Shown piece after piece: positions 11,598 to 22,043 of a stretch of DNA of 64,000 nucleotides; positions within the stretch are counted from its first letter, which is position 1, and every line of letters starts with the position of its first letter. A program made the position numbers and the translations under genes. Source of the DNA: Seminavis robusta (Eukaryota > Bacillariophyta > Bacillariophyceae > Naviculales > Naviculaceae); NCBI GenBank assembly GCA_903772945.1, contig CAICTM010000236.1, positions 1-64,000 of the forward strand, written 5' to 3'. Under the pieces are notes generated by a model. That model was not told the origin of the DNA. It searched no databases and saw only the letters and a list, made by a program, of their open reading frames with translations.

Positions 11598-14324
11598 ATG
11601 AGTTGCCCACAGAAAGAGCATATCCTCGCAACCATGACTTCACCATGCAGGAGAATTTCGATTCTTGCCTCGCTCTCTTTACTTGGTTTTGGTGGCAGTC
11701 TTTGGACGCTGTGGATGAATCTGCCATTGTTAAACATAGTCGCAGTGGAGGAACAGCAGAGATCGGCCTCATTGGGACTGGATAACTGGCAGAGAAAACC
11801 AAAACAAGATTTTTTGAGAGGGAGAGTGTTTCATCCGCATCACAACAACAACAACAACAACAACAACAAAACGTCTAGATTTTCCTCACCAGCAGAACCA
11901 CTCTGCCAGAAGTGGGCTGTTTTTTCCTTCTTGAAAGCATGGAAACACAGTCCCAAACCAACAACAACAAAAGCTTGGCTCAAAACTCTCCTGCAAGACA
12001 TTCAAAACAGTCAGCCCAACCAAGATTGGTGCACAGTGGTGATTGTTCCAGATAGAATAAAGGGTACCAGTACTACGAGTAGGTTTGAAGTAGACATCAC
12101 CATCAGCGTGATCACACTGGGGCAGATCAAGCAACAAGGAGGCATGTCTGGCGAGTTTGCCAAGGCCTTGCTACTTCAGTTATCTTCATCCAACATGGAG
12201 GCTGCATACAAGAATGCTGGCTACCTCTATGCAATCCAGCATGGAGCCAAATACATTTTGGATTTGGACCAAGGCCCAGGCATGGTAGCAGCCTGGAAGA
12301 GTCTTGAGGAAACCATGTTCAATCAAACAAACAGCAGCTCTCTTGATGTAGATGTCCCATTGATTGGCGCAAGGAAAGTACTCAATTCACATGCCTTTGC
12401 TTTACGTGATACAAGGATGGCAGCTTCTTGGCCACGCGGCTACCCCAAAGCCCATGGGCCACCACAGCGCGCCAAGCTCGCCTTTTCCAAAGATGTCAAC
12501 AAGAACAGCATTGGTGTTGTGCATCAGATATCAGGCACGAACCCAGATGTTGACACGCAAGGTTGCCTGATGATTACACCTTGCCTCATACGTTCCACAA
12601 TGAGTGGCCCCAAGAAGAACCCACTGTTGGTACCCAAGCGAGCGTTTGTGCCCTACAATGCCAAAGCAACACTCCATACACCAGCTACTCTTTGGGCGAC
12701 ACTTTTGCCCATGTCACTACCATTACGGATAGCTGACATTTGGCGTTCCTACATGGCTCAAGCTTTGTTTTTTGATTTGGGCTTACAGACCATGATCGTG
12801 CCACCAATGAAAAATTCAAATAATGGAATGCCATCCAAGGATCCCTTGTGCATTCCAAATACACATGACCTGGAATCTGATGTTGCCTTCTACACACAAG
12901 TGCCGGAACTGCTGAGGCTTCTAGAGCAATACAATGCCGTTGATGCAGCATCCATACCCTACAGGCTAGAAGCACTGTGGATTTATCTATATGAACAAGA
13001 TATCATCGCAGAGGATGATGTGACAATGATGCAGCTCTGGGGTCAAGCACTACTAGAGGAGAGTCCCTACGAGTTTCCAAACTTTGGGGATGGTGAGCTA
13101 GTCAGGCAACCATACTTGCGAAATGTGGTTCTCATGGGCCAATTCAACTTTGCATCAACACCCAAGACAATTTTCACTTCAAATGGAGGTGTCTTGGCGC
13201 CTGAGGTAATCAGCCAATTGGCAGAGCAGTCTGGTAGTAGTGTGCAGTTGAAAAGTGACAACAAGCACCAGAATACTATTAGTCTGGTGATTGAAGAGGA
13301 CAATGCAGATATGGTGGCCTTTTGGGTGCAGAAGTGGAGAGAATTCTCTGCAAATGTGGAGGTGCGGGGACCCTTTTCTCCACAACAACTACAAGTACTT
13401 CGGGGTGAATATGAGATTGATGCCCATGGCATGGATGGCATAATATCCCAGCACCATTGGAACTACACTTTGCATGATAAAGGATTGTACTCACCCATTG
13501 CAAACCTTGTCCAATCATTGGAAATGCACCAACACCGTCCTGAAATTGAAGGTGTAATGTATGTGCATGATGACATGTTGCTCAGCATTTATGATCTCAT
13601 CCAAGGGGCAGGCCAACATTCGTTGTCAAAGTTTCCATCTGACAAATTTCTGGCTTCAGGGCAAGGCACACGGGAGAGCTTTTTTGACCCACGGACCGTT
13701 GTGGACAAGGAAGCCATCAGCAGACGGGCCTACTATGTCCACCCTGACGGAAACTATTCCAAACCCAATGGTCAAACGTTCATGGATCAGACCTCATTGA
13801 TGGAATCACTGGAATATTGGCCGTGGAACCCAGATTACTGCATCCCTCCCCTAGCAGAGCTTGCAAGGGATTCCAGGATGGACCCATACAGAGAAACTGA
13901 TGGTGACTCAGTTGGTTCCATTCTTGTCCCTCCATGGGAACCATCGGATTTCCTGTTTGTGCCAATGAAGTTTGCAGACAACTTTGTCAAAGTGGCTAGT
14001 TTGTTTCTGGATCACGGGGTTTTCTTGGAATGTGCCATTCCAACAATTGTGGACATGATCCGCAAAACTCATACACCGTCTGAGGGAGGAGATGACATAA
14101 TTCAGACCCGGAATCTGTGCTCTAGCTGGGATGAGAATGTGCGCAACAGCAACACAATGATCACAATGTGCCTTGACAAAGAAAAGCTGAATCAGGGGAA
14201 TGCTGGCTCAGCAACAACAAATAATGGCTTTGGAATGTACCATCCCTACAAGCTTTCAAATGGGCTCGCAAAATGGGATGCCATGTTTGATCTGGTGGCC
14301 ATGGCGGGCATGGCAGTGGATTGA
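11598..14324 (+). CDS. STELLO-like (DUF288) Golgi glycosyltransferase
   Basis: One exon of 908 aa from ATG 11598. A second in-frame ATG at 11634 (ACCATGA) has the better context. A type II membrane anchor follows (ISILASLSLLGFGGSLWTLW), then an Asn run encoded by a CAA repeat. The DUF288 region contains GYLYAIQHGAKYILDLDQG, WPRGYP, FVPYNAKATLH and LPLRIADIWRSYMAQALFFD. These match STELLO proteins, which sit in the Golgi and act around cellulose synthase assembly in plants. The C-terminal half has a second glycosyltransferase-like section with GVMYVHDDMLL as a possible metal-binding motif. Diatoms lack plant-type cellulose synthesis, so the role here is probably glycan building in the Golgi. 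The acceptor is unknown. Confidence 0.8.
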   Translation: MSCPQKEHILATMTSPCRRISILASLSLLGFGGSLWTLWMNLPLLNIVAVEEQQRSASLGLDNWQRKPKQDFLRGRVFHPHHNNNNNNNNKTSRFSSPAEPLCQKWAVFSFLKAWKHSPKPTTTKAWLKTLLQDIQNSQPNQDWCTVVIVPDRIKGTSTTSRFEVDITISVITLGQIKQQGGMSGEFAKALLLQLSSSNMEAAYKNAGYLYAIQHGAKYILDLDQGPGMVAAWKSLEETMFNQTNSSSLDVDVPLIGARKVLNSHAFALRDTRMAASWPRGYPKAHGPPQRAKLAFSKDVNKNSIGVVHQISGTNPDVDTQGCLMITPCLIRSTMSGPKKNPLLVPKRAFVPYNAKATLHTPATLWATLLPMSLPLRIADIWRSYMAQALFFDLGLQTMIVPPMKNSNNGMPSKDPLCIPNTHDLESDVAFYTQVPELLRLLEQYNAVDAASIPYRLEALWIYLYEQDIIAEDDVTMMQLWGQALLEESPYEFPNFGDGELVRQPYLRNVVLMGQFNFASTPKTIFTSNGGVLAPEVISQLAEQSGSSVQLKSDNKHQNTISLVIEEDNADMVAFWVQKWREFSANVEVRGPFSPQQLQVLRGEYEIDAHGMDGIISQHHWNYTLHDKGLYSPIANLVQSLEMHQHRPEIEGVMYVHDDMLLSIYDLIQGAGQHSLSKFPSDKFLASGQGTRESFFDPRTVVDKEAISRRAYYVHPDGNYSKPNGQTFMDQTSLMESLEYWPWNPDYCIPPLAELARDSRMDPYRETDGDSVGSILVPPWEPSDFLFVPMKFADNFVKVASLFLDHGVFLECAIPTIVDMIRKTHTPSEGGDDIIQTRNLCSSWDENVRNSNTMITMCLDKEKLNQGNAGSATTNNGFGMYHPYKLSNGLAKWDAMFDLVAMAGMAVD
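11842..11869 (+). repeat. (ACA)n trinucleotide repeat inside the STELLO-like gene
   Basis: About nine ACA units encode the Asn run just after the membrane anchor, in the stem region where length variation should be tolerated. Confidence 0.9.
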
Positions 14325-15482
14325 ACAAAGATTCCTACCACTAGAACATGAATCAAGTCTCTTTGCAATCTGCTGAGTAGAATGGTGGGACCTTGGAGGA
14401 TCAACGACATGGTCTCATCAATATCTGCCTAGTTCCATCCATCTATTAGCTACCGGCGCCGGTACCGGTACCGTACCAGTACTGGTATCCACGAGCAGAG
14501 CACATCTTGCAGATATGGTATTACAGATGTAACAAGTGGACAGATATGTTTAGATAGTATTGATGCAGGTTGGTTGTAAATGCAAGTTTCGGGCATTTTT
14601 GGTTTGGGCCCGAGTGTGGCTGGTAGTACGATCGATGCGTTTGTTCGAGGGAAAAGCTGACTAGATCTAAATGAATGGCTAAGGAGAGAGAGAGTGGCTA
14701 TTAGCTGGGTTAGCTATCAGGCCACCTTTGTGTTCTTCTTGTGGCAGAGTCGCTCGCCCCCCCCCCCCTGTAAGTCGGATTTGCTTTTGAGATGGACTGG
14801 TTGCCACTGGCACTAGCTAGCTAACTAGAGTACCACTGGAGCTGAGCAGCAGAGGTGATGCTTCTTTGTGCTCTCTCTTCCTCTGCAATTCAAACTATCC
14901 AGGAAGGACGGCCATCCTTCATCAAAAGCAGAATGCAGTAGGCTCGCTTCGGTCAAGCACTCTTTCAGAACAGCGAATGATTCTTGCTTCCTGCTATCGG
15001 AGATGCTATACCCTTTTGTCAGTAATCGTAACCTGTACGTTTAGAATCTTTGGCATCACTCTTTCTTGAAAGCTCTCGTTGGTAAGCCGCTAGCTAGCTA
15101 GTAGCTTAGCAAAGCAAAAGCTCAGCGAGGACGAGCCAGGAATTGGTGAGTTTGACAACGGGTAAAGCTTGGAGGGTTCGGGATCAAAATGCCAACCGTT
15201 TAGACAAGTGAGTCTTGTTGCTCGCGGTGCCGCCAACCCAGCCGCGGGAGCGCCACATCTCTCGCAACACCAACACGACGATGATTGCATGATGCATGCA
15301 TCTTGCCAAAAATCTTCTCTCTTAGCTCTTGGATACTAGTAGCAGCTTAATAGCTACAGTACTTATCGTCTCATAAAAGCTTTCGTGCGGCCAGCTAGCA
15401 CTCTTTGCTGTTGCTTTCCACTTGAACGAGGTATATTCGTGTCAACCAGAGTGCTTGTATAGATCTTTACCTCAGCGGGGAG
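14325..15482. other. Intergenic, palindrome-rich, no gene seen
   Basis: Short open frames here lack protein character. The stretch contains a cluster of overlapping palindromes around 14450-14490 (CCGGCGCCGG, GGTACCGGTACC, AGTACT), a poly-C run near 14758-14768 and several CTAGCTAG blocks. Confidence 0.6.
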
Positions 15483-16511
15483 ATGATTAAAATGAAACCG
15501 TTTGGGCTTTCTGTACTTTTTCTTGCCCTCTTGGGTTTGGTGACGGCCCAGAACGATTGCTTCTGTCCTGGCGGAGCTGCCGCTCCAGATCCCGAAAAGG
15601 TCATTCAGCTTTCTGGGTCTACCAGCACAACTTGTGGAAAGTTACAGGAAGAAGCCACCAAGCGCTACTTGTTGGATGCCCACGGCTGCAACTTTTACAG
15701 GTACTATGGTCAGTTGTGCGGTTGCGGCGACCCGGGTGGTTATCAAGTTTGTGGTCTGTGTCAAGATGGAGAAGAACTGCCAGATACAACCACACTAGTA
15801 GAGAAAACCGCATTCTCTGTGGATTCTTGTCAGCAGTATCCTCTGGAAGCCAAATTTGACCCCTTCAAGCAGGGCTGTGGCTATTACTATTATTTGGGTT
15901 CTCTTTGTGGCTGTAGTAACAACCAGCCTCCCGAAACGGCATGTACTCTTTGTGCCGATGGCAGCGCTCCTCCTTTGGAAACTCGGCAAGTTCGATTGCC
16001 CGGTGTCGAATCAGGGACCTGCCAGTATGTCAATGAGTACACACAGTACATCCTACGACAAGACAGCAGAGAGTGCATTGCCAATCAGGCCACACTGGGA
16101 AAGTTTTGCGGATGCCCCGAAGCCGCCCAGCCCGTCAGCGACTGCCCCATTTGCATTGGAGGTCTGGTGCTCTCCAACGAACCTGCACCCAAGTTTTCGT
16201 ATTTGAGCCCCAATGGTGAAACGACAATCCATCAATCCGAGCGAACGTGCTTGGAAGCGGAGATGATTGCACACGAGCTCTACTATGCATCTCAATGGGG
16301 GAATCAGATTTGCACCGATCTTCGCCAGCAATTGGCCAGTGCTTGCTGCAAAACACCCGCCGAGTTGCAGGCTAGCATTAGTGCTGCTGTTGCTACAACA
16401 ACCGAAGGAGCAGAGGCTACCAACAATTCGTCGGGCACTCGCAGTGGCATGTTCAGTTGGTTTGTCCTCGCCACAGTTGTGGGTGTTTGGCAGACCATCA
16501 GGTTGGGATAA
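15483..16511 (+). CDS. Cys-rich repeat surface protein with signal peptide and C-terminal anchor signal
   Basis: One exon, 342 aa. ATG 15483 (a second at 15492) is followed by a signal peptide (PFGLSVLFLALLGLVTAQ). The body has about four repeats of roughly 75 residues, each ending in a pattern like YYGQLCGCGDPGGYQVCGLC, GSLCGCSNNQPPETACTLC or GKFCGCPEAAQPVSDCPIC, i.e. a shared C-x-C...C-x-x-C core. After a Thr/Ser-rich linker the protein ends in a hydrophobic segment (GMFSWFVLATVVGVW) with only a few residues after it, as in GPI-anchored proteins. I infer a secreted or cell-surface protein with many disulfides. The family is not recognised and no function is proposed. Confidence 0.75.
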   Translation: MIKMKPFGLSVLFLALLGLVTAQNDCFCPGGAAAPDPEKVIQLSGSTSTTCGKLQEEATKRYLLDAHGCNFYRYYGQLCGCGDPGGYQVCGLCQDGEELPDTTTLVEKTAFSVDSCQQYPLEAKFDPFKQGCGYYYYLGSLCGCSNNQPPETACTLCADGSAPPLETRQVRLPGVESGTCQYVNEYTQYILRQDSRECIANQATLGKFCGCPEAAQPVSDCPICIGGLVLSNEPAPKFSYLSPNGETTIHQSERTCLEAEMIAHELYYASQWGNQICTDLRQQLASACCKTPAELQASISAAVATTTEGAEATNNSSGTRSGMFSWFVLATVVGVWQTIRLG

Positions 16512-17453
16512 ATAGGTTTCTTGGCATTCACAATTGCTTGATCATCTCTTGCGTGAGGACATGTCGGTTCTGCAAGCCATTGTGCGAGTGTTGACCGCCG
16601 TGGTACACATTAATATTAGTTTCTTAACAACATCTAGACATATGGGACTGGAACTCTGATATTGGCAGTAGTAGTATATGTGTTTTCATTACTGGGTTGG
16701 TTCGATTGTATTCGTTGATTGCAGGGAGTTGCAAGCTATTGTTGAACATACATGCATCCTTGGCTACAACACCGTACCAGTACGCTTATCCCGATCCTTT
16801 GCTTGTTCTTCCACAAAACGTGAAGCAAGGTTGGCAGTGTACTAGTACCGTATTACTAATATACAACCCTACTAGCATAGTACATGTAGAGAGTATGTGG
16901 AAAGGGGGAGTTGTATCGACTGGTGGGACTTACCCTGTAGTCATAGTAGTGAGTTCTAGTGAGTTCGCCCCTACTTAGGCCTAAGTATGGGTATCCTTTA
17001 TTGGGGTATGGTGATACATAAAAGTCATTGAGAGTATTTTGCCGGGGAAAACCAGGCATTTGAGGGTATCCGATACTACTCAGAATCGCATTGGTAGTTG
17101 CGTCGGGTGCCTCAAAATACAACTTTTCGCCTAAGTATCTCTTCCCAAATACAACTTCAATCGTACGAAAGGTTCCGCGAAACCCAAAGACTTATGGTCC
17201 CGGAACCTCTCTCTTTGTATTGAGAGAGGGTAAACTCCAGAGCTACACTCTACTGCAACGCACGTATCCCGTAGTATGATGCCACATTCCGACTTGGCCG
17301 TTGGATCGGAGGAAGGAGTAACAGTCAATCCTCATTCCTCACCAAATTCCTCTCATAAATTTCGATCAAGGTGCAACTTCAGCGAAAGCCATGCTGTTTT
17401 ACTCGAAACTATCGCTATTTGGTCAACTCGCTCTTTTGTTTCTAACATCGACA
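16512..17453. other. Intergenic before the Crypton-like gene, with inverted repeats
   Basis: No gene seen. It includes a perfect 14-bp palindrome ACTTAGGCCTAAGT (about 16972-16985), a hairpin with arms CCTCTCTC/GAGAGAGG (about 17206-17229) and another with arms GGTTCCG/CGGAACC around 17170-17205. These could belong to the left flank of the Crypton-like element, but no element border could be fixed. Confidence 0.4.
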
Positions 17454-19715
17454 ATGGCGAGGGCGCGCAAGACCCTCCCACAAACCTACCGGCCGATGGT
17501 CGCCAGGTTCATGTCATGGAAGCATCGCTGTCATTATGACGGGCAGCAAGGTTTCACCCAGGTATGTCGCCAAATCTGTCATTTCGCCGATCCTGGTTTC
17601 GCTGATCGGTAACTCACACCATGGTCCATCTTCTTCATTTTTTTTGTTCTTCAGAACCAGTTCCTTGCCATTACACCCACTGAAGTCGCCCAGTTCCTCA
17701 ACTTCCTTGCCTATGGAAAGACCAATCCTGGTCCCAATGATCGTCCCACCTACAGGAGATCCTCCACTCTTGATCAGTACAAGAAAGCCATCAGCTACTT
17801 CCATCCCAACAAGCACGCACCATGGGCGGTTGGTCCCAATGTTGGGAATCCAACTCGCTCCACGAATGTCAACGACGTGATCAAAGCCGTGAAGAAGGCG
17901 GAGGTCAGGAAGCAGGGCGTTCCTTCCAATGCCAAGAGGGATCTCAAGCTGCGCGAATTCCGCAAGACCATTCGGATCCTGGAGCGTGATGGAGGTGCCA
18001 ACATTGACCTCACGATCAAGACTCCCACCATGATGAAGGTTCAGTTCCACATGATTGGTCGAACTGATGATCTGACCAACATGGAGACTTTGGATTTTCG
18101 CAGTCACTCCAAGTTTCCAAACATCGCTCTCCAAACCAAGGTCTCCTGGAGCAAGAACGTCCAGGAGGAGCGTGATTGTCCTGACCAGATTATCTTGGGT
18201 GCCGCTGACCCGGATTTCTGCACTCTGGTTGCCTTGGCTATTTGGATCGAGACTCGGCTTGAGAGGGGACATGGAGACCCGAAGTTCCTTTTCGGTCACT
18301 ACCGTGTTGACGATGAAGAAGCCTTCCTTGCCGCCATTGAGGCTCTGGAGAACGACGAAGAACTCGATGAAACCAAGATCGAGACGGAGCCAGATCGAGT
18401 CAATGCCTGGTACCAACGCGTCTTGAAGAAGGCCTGGAAGGATCCTGAGTTTGTGGAGCTGGCGAAGCAAGTGCAGGGTAGCCTTGGTACCCACAGCCTT
18501 CGCAAGCTGCCTCCCACCTATGCAGCCGAGTGTGGCATCACCCAAGCCGAGAATGAGGCCCGTGGTCGCTGGAAGGGCGAGAAGAATGGCCATATTGTCC
18601 ATGTCTATATTGGACTGGAACAGTTGCCGACCGACGCCAAGGTTGCGGGAACTCTCGCTGTTGGAGGCCCCGTCAAGTACTCGATCAAGGATGACAGCGG
18701 TGTTGACCATGGGTTCATTGGCGAGCATGTCTGTCCGAACATGTGTGACTTCTTCGCTGACGACCCATCCAACAACCTACCGATGGTGCTTGGTCCAGCT
18801 TTGCTTTGGGCCGCGATGGAGCCTGGCTTGGAGCATATGATGCCGGCAGACATTCGCAACCGCATCCAGACTGAGTATGCGCAGCTTCGGGCCACTTTGG
18901 ATGAGGATCCTGGGGCCGACTACAACCCAGTGGCCAAGATTCCTCTGACAATCTACAAGGTAGCCAATGCATTGCACATTACTGAGATGGCTCCCACTGC
19001 CCAGGTCCAAGCTGGCGCTGAGCCTTTGGTTGGAGGTGGTGCTGGTGGTGGCATCAATGTCGAACAACTCAACCAATTGCTTGCTCTTCAACACAGGACC
19101 CAACAGGCGATCGAGGAGGCCCAGCAGATCTTGGCACAGGACATCAGCTCCCTGAGGGGCTATGTCTCGACCAACATTGCCATCGTGAACAAGAACATCG
19201 GGAGGATCAACCACTTCCAGTTGATCGCGAGGGGCAGTGGCAATGGCGCTCCAAGGCTTCCTCTTCCTGGTGCGGCCGGTGGTGGTGGAGCTGGCGGCGG
19301 TGGTGCTGCTGCGGCGGGCGGAGGACTTCCCCCACCACCACCACCACCACCACCACCGAGTCCTCGTCGTGGAAATTTGGGCCAAGCTCCTGCCGCCGCA
19401 ACCCAGCCGGCGCAGCTTTCGAAGAAGCCGTTCAACCTCTACGAGTTGTGGGACGAGTGGATCAAGGGGCTAAATGGCAACAAGCCCGCTTGCGAGTTTA
19501 CTGCTCGTGAGCGCGGCCGCGTCAAGGACAAGTTCTGCCGCCGCAAGCATGTGTGGGACTGTGTGATTCGGTTGATGGCCAAGGGCTTCGATTGGAGGGC
19601 TGCGGTCGACCGTATCTATGCCACCTACGGGTGGCTTACGGTCACCCAGATCATCAACAAGTTCAAGCATGACAAGAAGAATCAGCCCACCGGTTTCCAC
19701 CCACGCTTGCGTTGA
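17454..19715 (+). CDS. Crypton-like tyrosine recombinase with GCR1_C-type DNA-binding domain
   Basis: Exons 17454-17561 and 17655-19715 join in phase 0 across a 93-bp intron (CAG|GTATGT / TTCTTCAG), giving 722 aa from ATG 17454 (ACAATGG). Residues about 150-360 show a tyrosine-recombinase core: Arg172 in FHMIGRTDDLTN (box I), VSWSKNVQEERDCPDQIILG, His316 and Arg319 in THSLRK (box II), and Tyr354 in HIVHVYIG as likely nucleophile. A Gly/Ala/Pro-rich linker with a ten-Pro run follows. Residues 630-722 match the GCR1_C type (YELWDEWIKGLNGNKPACEF, FCRRKHVWDCVIRLM), the DNA-binding domain that fungal and stramenopile Cryptons carry. All catalytic positions look intact. Either a live DNA transposon or a gene kept by the host. 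Confidence 0.85.
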
Positions 19716-19734
19716 ACTGCCTTGGTGGTCCCCA

Positions 19735-19762
19735 GCCTACAGCGCGATCCTGCTGTAGGCTC
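19735..19762 (+). terminator. Perfect 10-bp stem hairpin 20 bp after the Crypton-like stop
   Basis: AGCCTACAGC (19735-19744), an 8-base loop and GCTGTAGGCT (19753-19762) form a perfect inverted repeat. It may shape the 3' end of the mRNA or mark the element's right side. Function is inferred from position only. Confidence 0.5.
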
Positions 19763-19780
19763 AGCAAAAACAAATTTTAT

Positions 19781-19810
19781 GTGTTAAGAAATTTTTGTGT
19801 TAAGAAATTA
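19781..19810. repeat. Short tandem repeat, 16-bp period
   Basis: TGTGTTAAGAAAT occurs at 19781 and 19797, directly after the hairpin that follows the Crypton-like gene. Such short terminal repeats could be part of the element's end. Confidence 0.6.
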
Positions 19811-19815
19811 TCGGT

Positions 19816-20342
19816 TTCTTGTTGTGTTTTGTTATCTTGTTTGTGATCTGCTGGATTTCCTCTTTGCCGTTCTGACTTAGCGATTTTCGAGGACTTTGCG
19901 TTTTTCTTGACTTTGCCACTCTGCCGATCACGTACCTTCCCAGGACTTTGCGAGTTTCGAGCGACTTGCGATCTTTTGCTTGGATTGACTTCTTCTTCTA
20001 CGAAATCGAGATTCCATCAACTTGGAGATTCCGTACGGTCGGCTATGCAGGATTCCATCGTTCGGTGATACCAGTGAGCGAGCCAGTCGGTCGTTCCATG
20101 TTCCAGTCAACTTGGAAGAAGGTCGAGAAAGGTAGAAACACCCAAAACAAAGGGAAAGACAGGGTAACACGTAGAGCCTGGTACTCCATGTACACGGTTG
20201 TATTCCTGGTTTGTCAGGGAGCAGATACCTTTACCGTATGTTACAGTCATCACGAGCGTCCAGGTGCCCATGCTGACTCCAAAGATTCTGCCTGCGACAC
20301 TGTTGGGAGCATATTCAAAGTTTTGAGTGGAATTCAGAGGGC
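19816..20342. other. Intergenic, no gene supported
   Basis: An open frame exists on the plus strand but reads as low-quality protein. GGACTTTGCG occurs twice (around 19889 and 19943). Nothing else is recognised. Confidence 0.4.
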
Positions 20343-20945
20343 TCAGGTAGAGGTTATCGGAGAACCATTGGAAGAATGATCTATCTTCTCTCTCCCCATT
20401 GAGGTGTTCAATGAGTACCCGTTGTCGCTCGAAGCCATGGAATGATCATCTGAATTTCCGCTGTCATCGTTGCTGCCATTGTGGCTGTCAAAGTCAACAT
20501 TGCGACGGTCATTGTGCAAGGACGACCTCTCGCAGTATGCGTAGACTCCGTCGCCATATCCGCAACCGCAGTGGTTGTCGCACCACTCCATCGAATCGGT
20601 TTCGTAGCCCATGCCATTATCGCTTGGGGGATTCAGATGGGCTTGCCTCGTTTCTTCGTTCACTTCCTGGGTACGTTCATCATCTGAATCCTCTAAAGGG
20701 AGGCAGCCAGGATCGTTAACACCCTGTTCACAGCAAGATCATACAAAGGGCTCAATACTTTCGTCATCCCGCCGGTGGTACCAGTCTAAATTCCTGTGTA
20801 TGGTTGCATATCGAGGGTGATGACATGGAGGGTGAGGTAAAGGAAGTCGTCCATCTTCATTCAAGACCTGGTTGAATTTCTTGTTGGTTAGTGCTATAGC
20901 CAAAACATTCTCATCTTCGACCCACGAGAAGATCAAGGATAGCAA
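20343..20945 (-). pseudogene. F-box-like acidic protein remnant
   Basis: The first part reads LLSLIFSWVEDENVLAIALTNKKFNQVLNEDG, the look of an F-box helix pair. The same frame is interrupted by one TGA at 20739-20741 and then continues as CEQGVNDPGCLPLEDSDDE and an Asp/Asn/Ser-rich, Cys-containing tail (MEWCDNHCGCGYGDGVYAYC) to a stop at 20343. An ATG with a plausible start MEELEN lies just upstream but one base out of frame. The stop and the out-of-frame start argue for a pseudogene, while the steady frame on both sides of the TGA argues for recent decay. The 21-bp gap is too short for an intron like the others here. Confidence 0.4.
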
Positions 20946-21332
20946 CTGTTCTCAAGTTCTTCCATTTTCGATTCTGTAGTCAAGTCCTTCAATTGTGGAT
21001 TGCATGCATCTCTTGTTTGCCACCTTCACTGAAATGCATCGAAAGCAGTCATTCACACGAAAACTTGAAAGACCTTGGGACGCTCCGCCGGCGAGCGACA
21101 ATAATTTTAAATTAGGTTTGGGGGACCTTATCGCAGCTTTTTTTAAAAGGAGTACTGTACAGCATGCCTCACACCGAGATCCAGTCAACCCATTCGAGGT
21201 CTTGTGTATGACGGTACCAGTACCTGCTGCGTCAACATCTTCGACATGCATAGTAATACCCACCGTACGCTAACGGGAATCTGCTTCTCTTTTCACAAAG
21301 AAAGCAAAGATGCATATCATCTGAAAGTAGCT

Positions 21333-21435
21333 GTCGATCCCAGCTGGTTCAGAGCTTCTGAGTAAGAGCCGTAATGGTCTGCTCTTATAGTCAGAACAAT
21401 CGCAATCTAGCTACTCTTATCCAGCTGGGACCGAC
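21333..21435. repeat. 103-bp inverted-repeat element
   Basis: GTCGATCCCAGCTGGTT (21333-21349) pairs with the reverse complement of 21419-21435 at 15 of 17 positions. Inside, TAAGAGC (21363-21369) and GCTCTTA (21381-21387) form a second stem. It looks like a very short foldback or MITE, and sits only 13 bp before the target site of the Harbinger-type MITE. Confidence 0.5.
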
Positions 21436-21451
21436 ACTACCGGTACCGTTA

Positions 21452-21878
21452 GAGCATTTTCTACCGCTCGTTTAGATATCTATGAACATTTTTCGTTTTG
21501 ATATTTAGAGGATAAACTGTCACCACTGAAAAAGCAGTCTCTATCAGTTTTGTCTATTTTTCGTTTCAATTGACTCACTGGACTCAATATTTCGTTTCAA
21601 TTGACTCACTGGACTCAATCCGTACCTGTTCTCATGGACGATTTTTCCTAAATCTTCACTGGTTAATGGGGTCATGACAAAATCAAAACTGAGAGCAATT
21701 TTTCGTTTTGATTGGCTTGATCTAAACCAAAATTTCGTTTTCGTTTAAATTTGGTCCAAACGGAATCTAAACAGCATTTCTACAACAGTGATAGAAACAA
21801 GATATGATCAAATTTGGTTTAGATTGTGTTCAAATGACCCAATCTAAACGAAATCTGATGGTACGGTAGAAGATGCTC
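21452..21878. mobile_element. Harbinger-type MITE, 427 bp, TTA target duplication
   Basis: Terminal inverted repeats GAGCATTTTCTACCG (21452-21466) and CGGTAGAAGATGCTC (21864-21878) match at 14 of 15 positions and are flanked by TTA on both sides (21449-21451, 21879-21881). A 3-bp TWA duplication with G-start repeats is the PIF/Harbinger signature. The interior is A/T-rich with repeated TTTCGTTT and AAACGAAA blocks and no gene. Good repeat identity suggests a fairly recent insertion. Confidence 0.85.
21559..21619. repeat. 31-bp tandem duplication inside the MITE
   Basis: A unit starting TTTCGTTTCAATTGACTC occurs at 21559 and again at 21590, the copies essentially identical, so this is a recent internal duplication. 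Confidence 0.85.
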
Positions 21879-22043
21879 TTATTGTGTGGGTCTGTAGGAA
21901 ATACATTCAATTATAATAATTTTGGGGAACCAGGAATCATTCCCTGACTGGCCAACTCGCGGGAGTAATCCAAAGAGATTGTTCTGAACGAGGTGAACCC
22001 GCATGTTCGCAAGAAGCACAACCACCAGCATCAACTTCGGTTT

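Noticed and set aside
17514-18728. A 404-codon minus-strand frame across the Crypton-like gene
   Set aside because: The plus strand carries the recombinase and GCR1_C motifs and a matching intron. The minus frame has no domain.
19948-20379. A 143-codon plus-strand frame after the Crypton-like gene
   Set aside because: Composition is not protein-like and it overlaps the end of the F-box-like remnant on the other strand.
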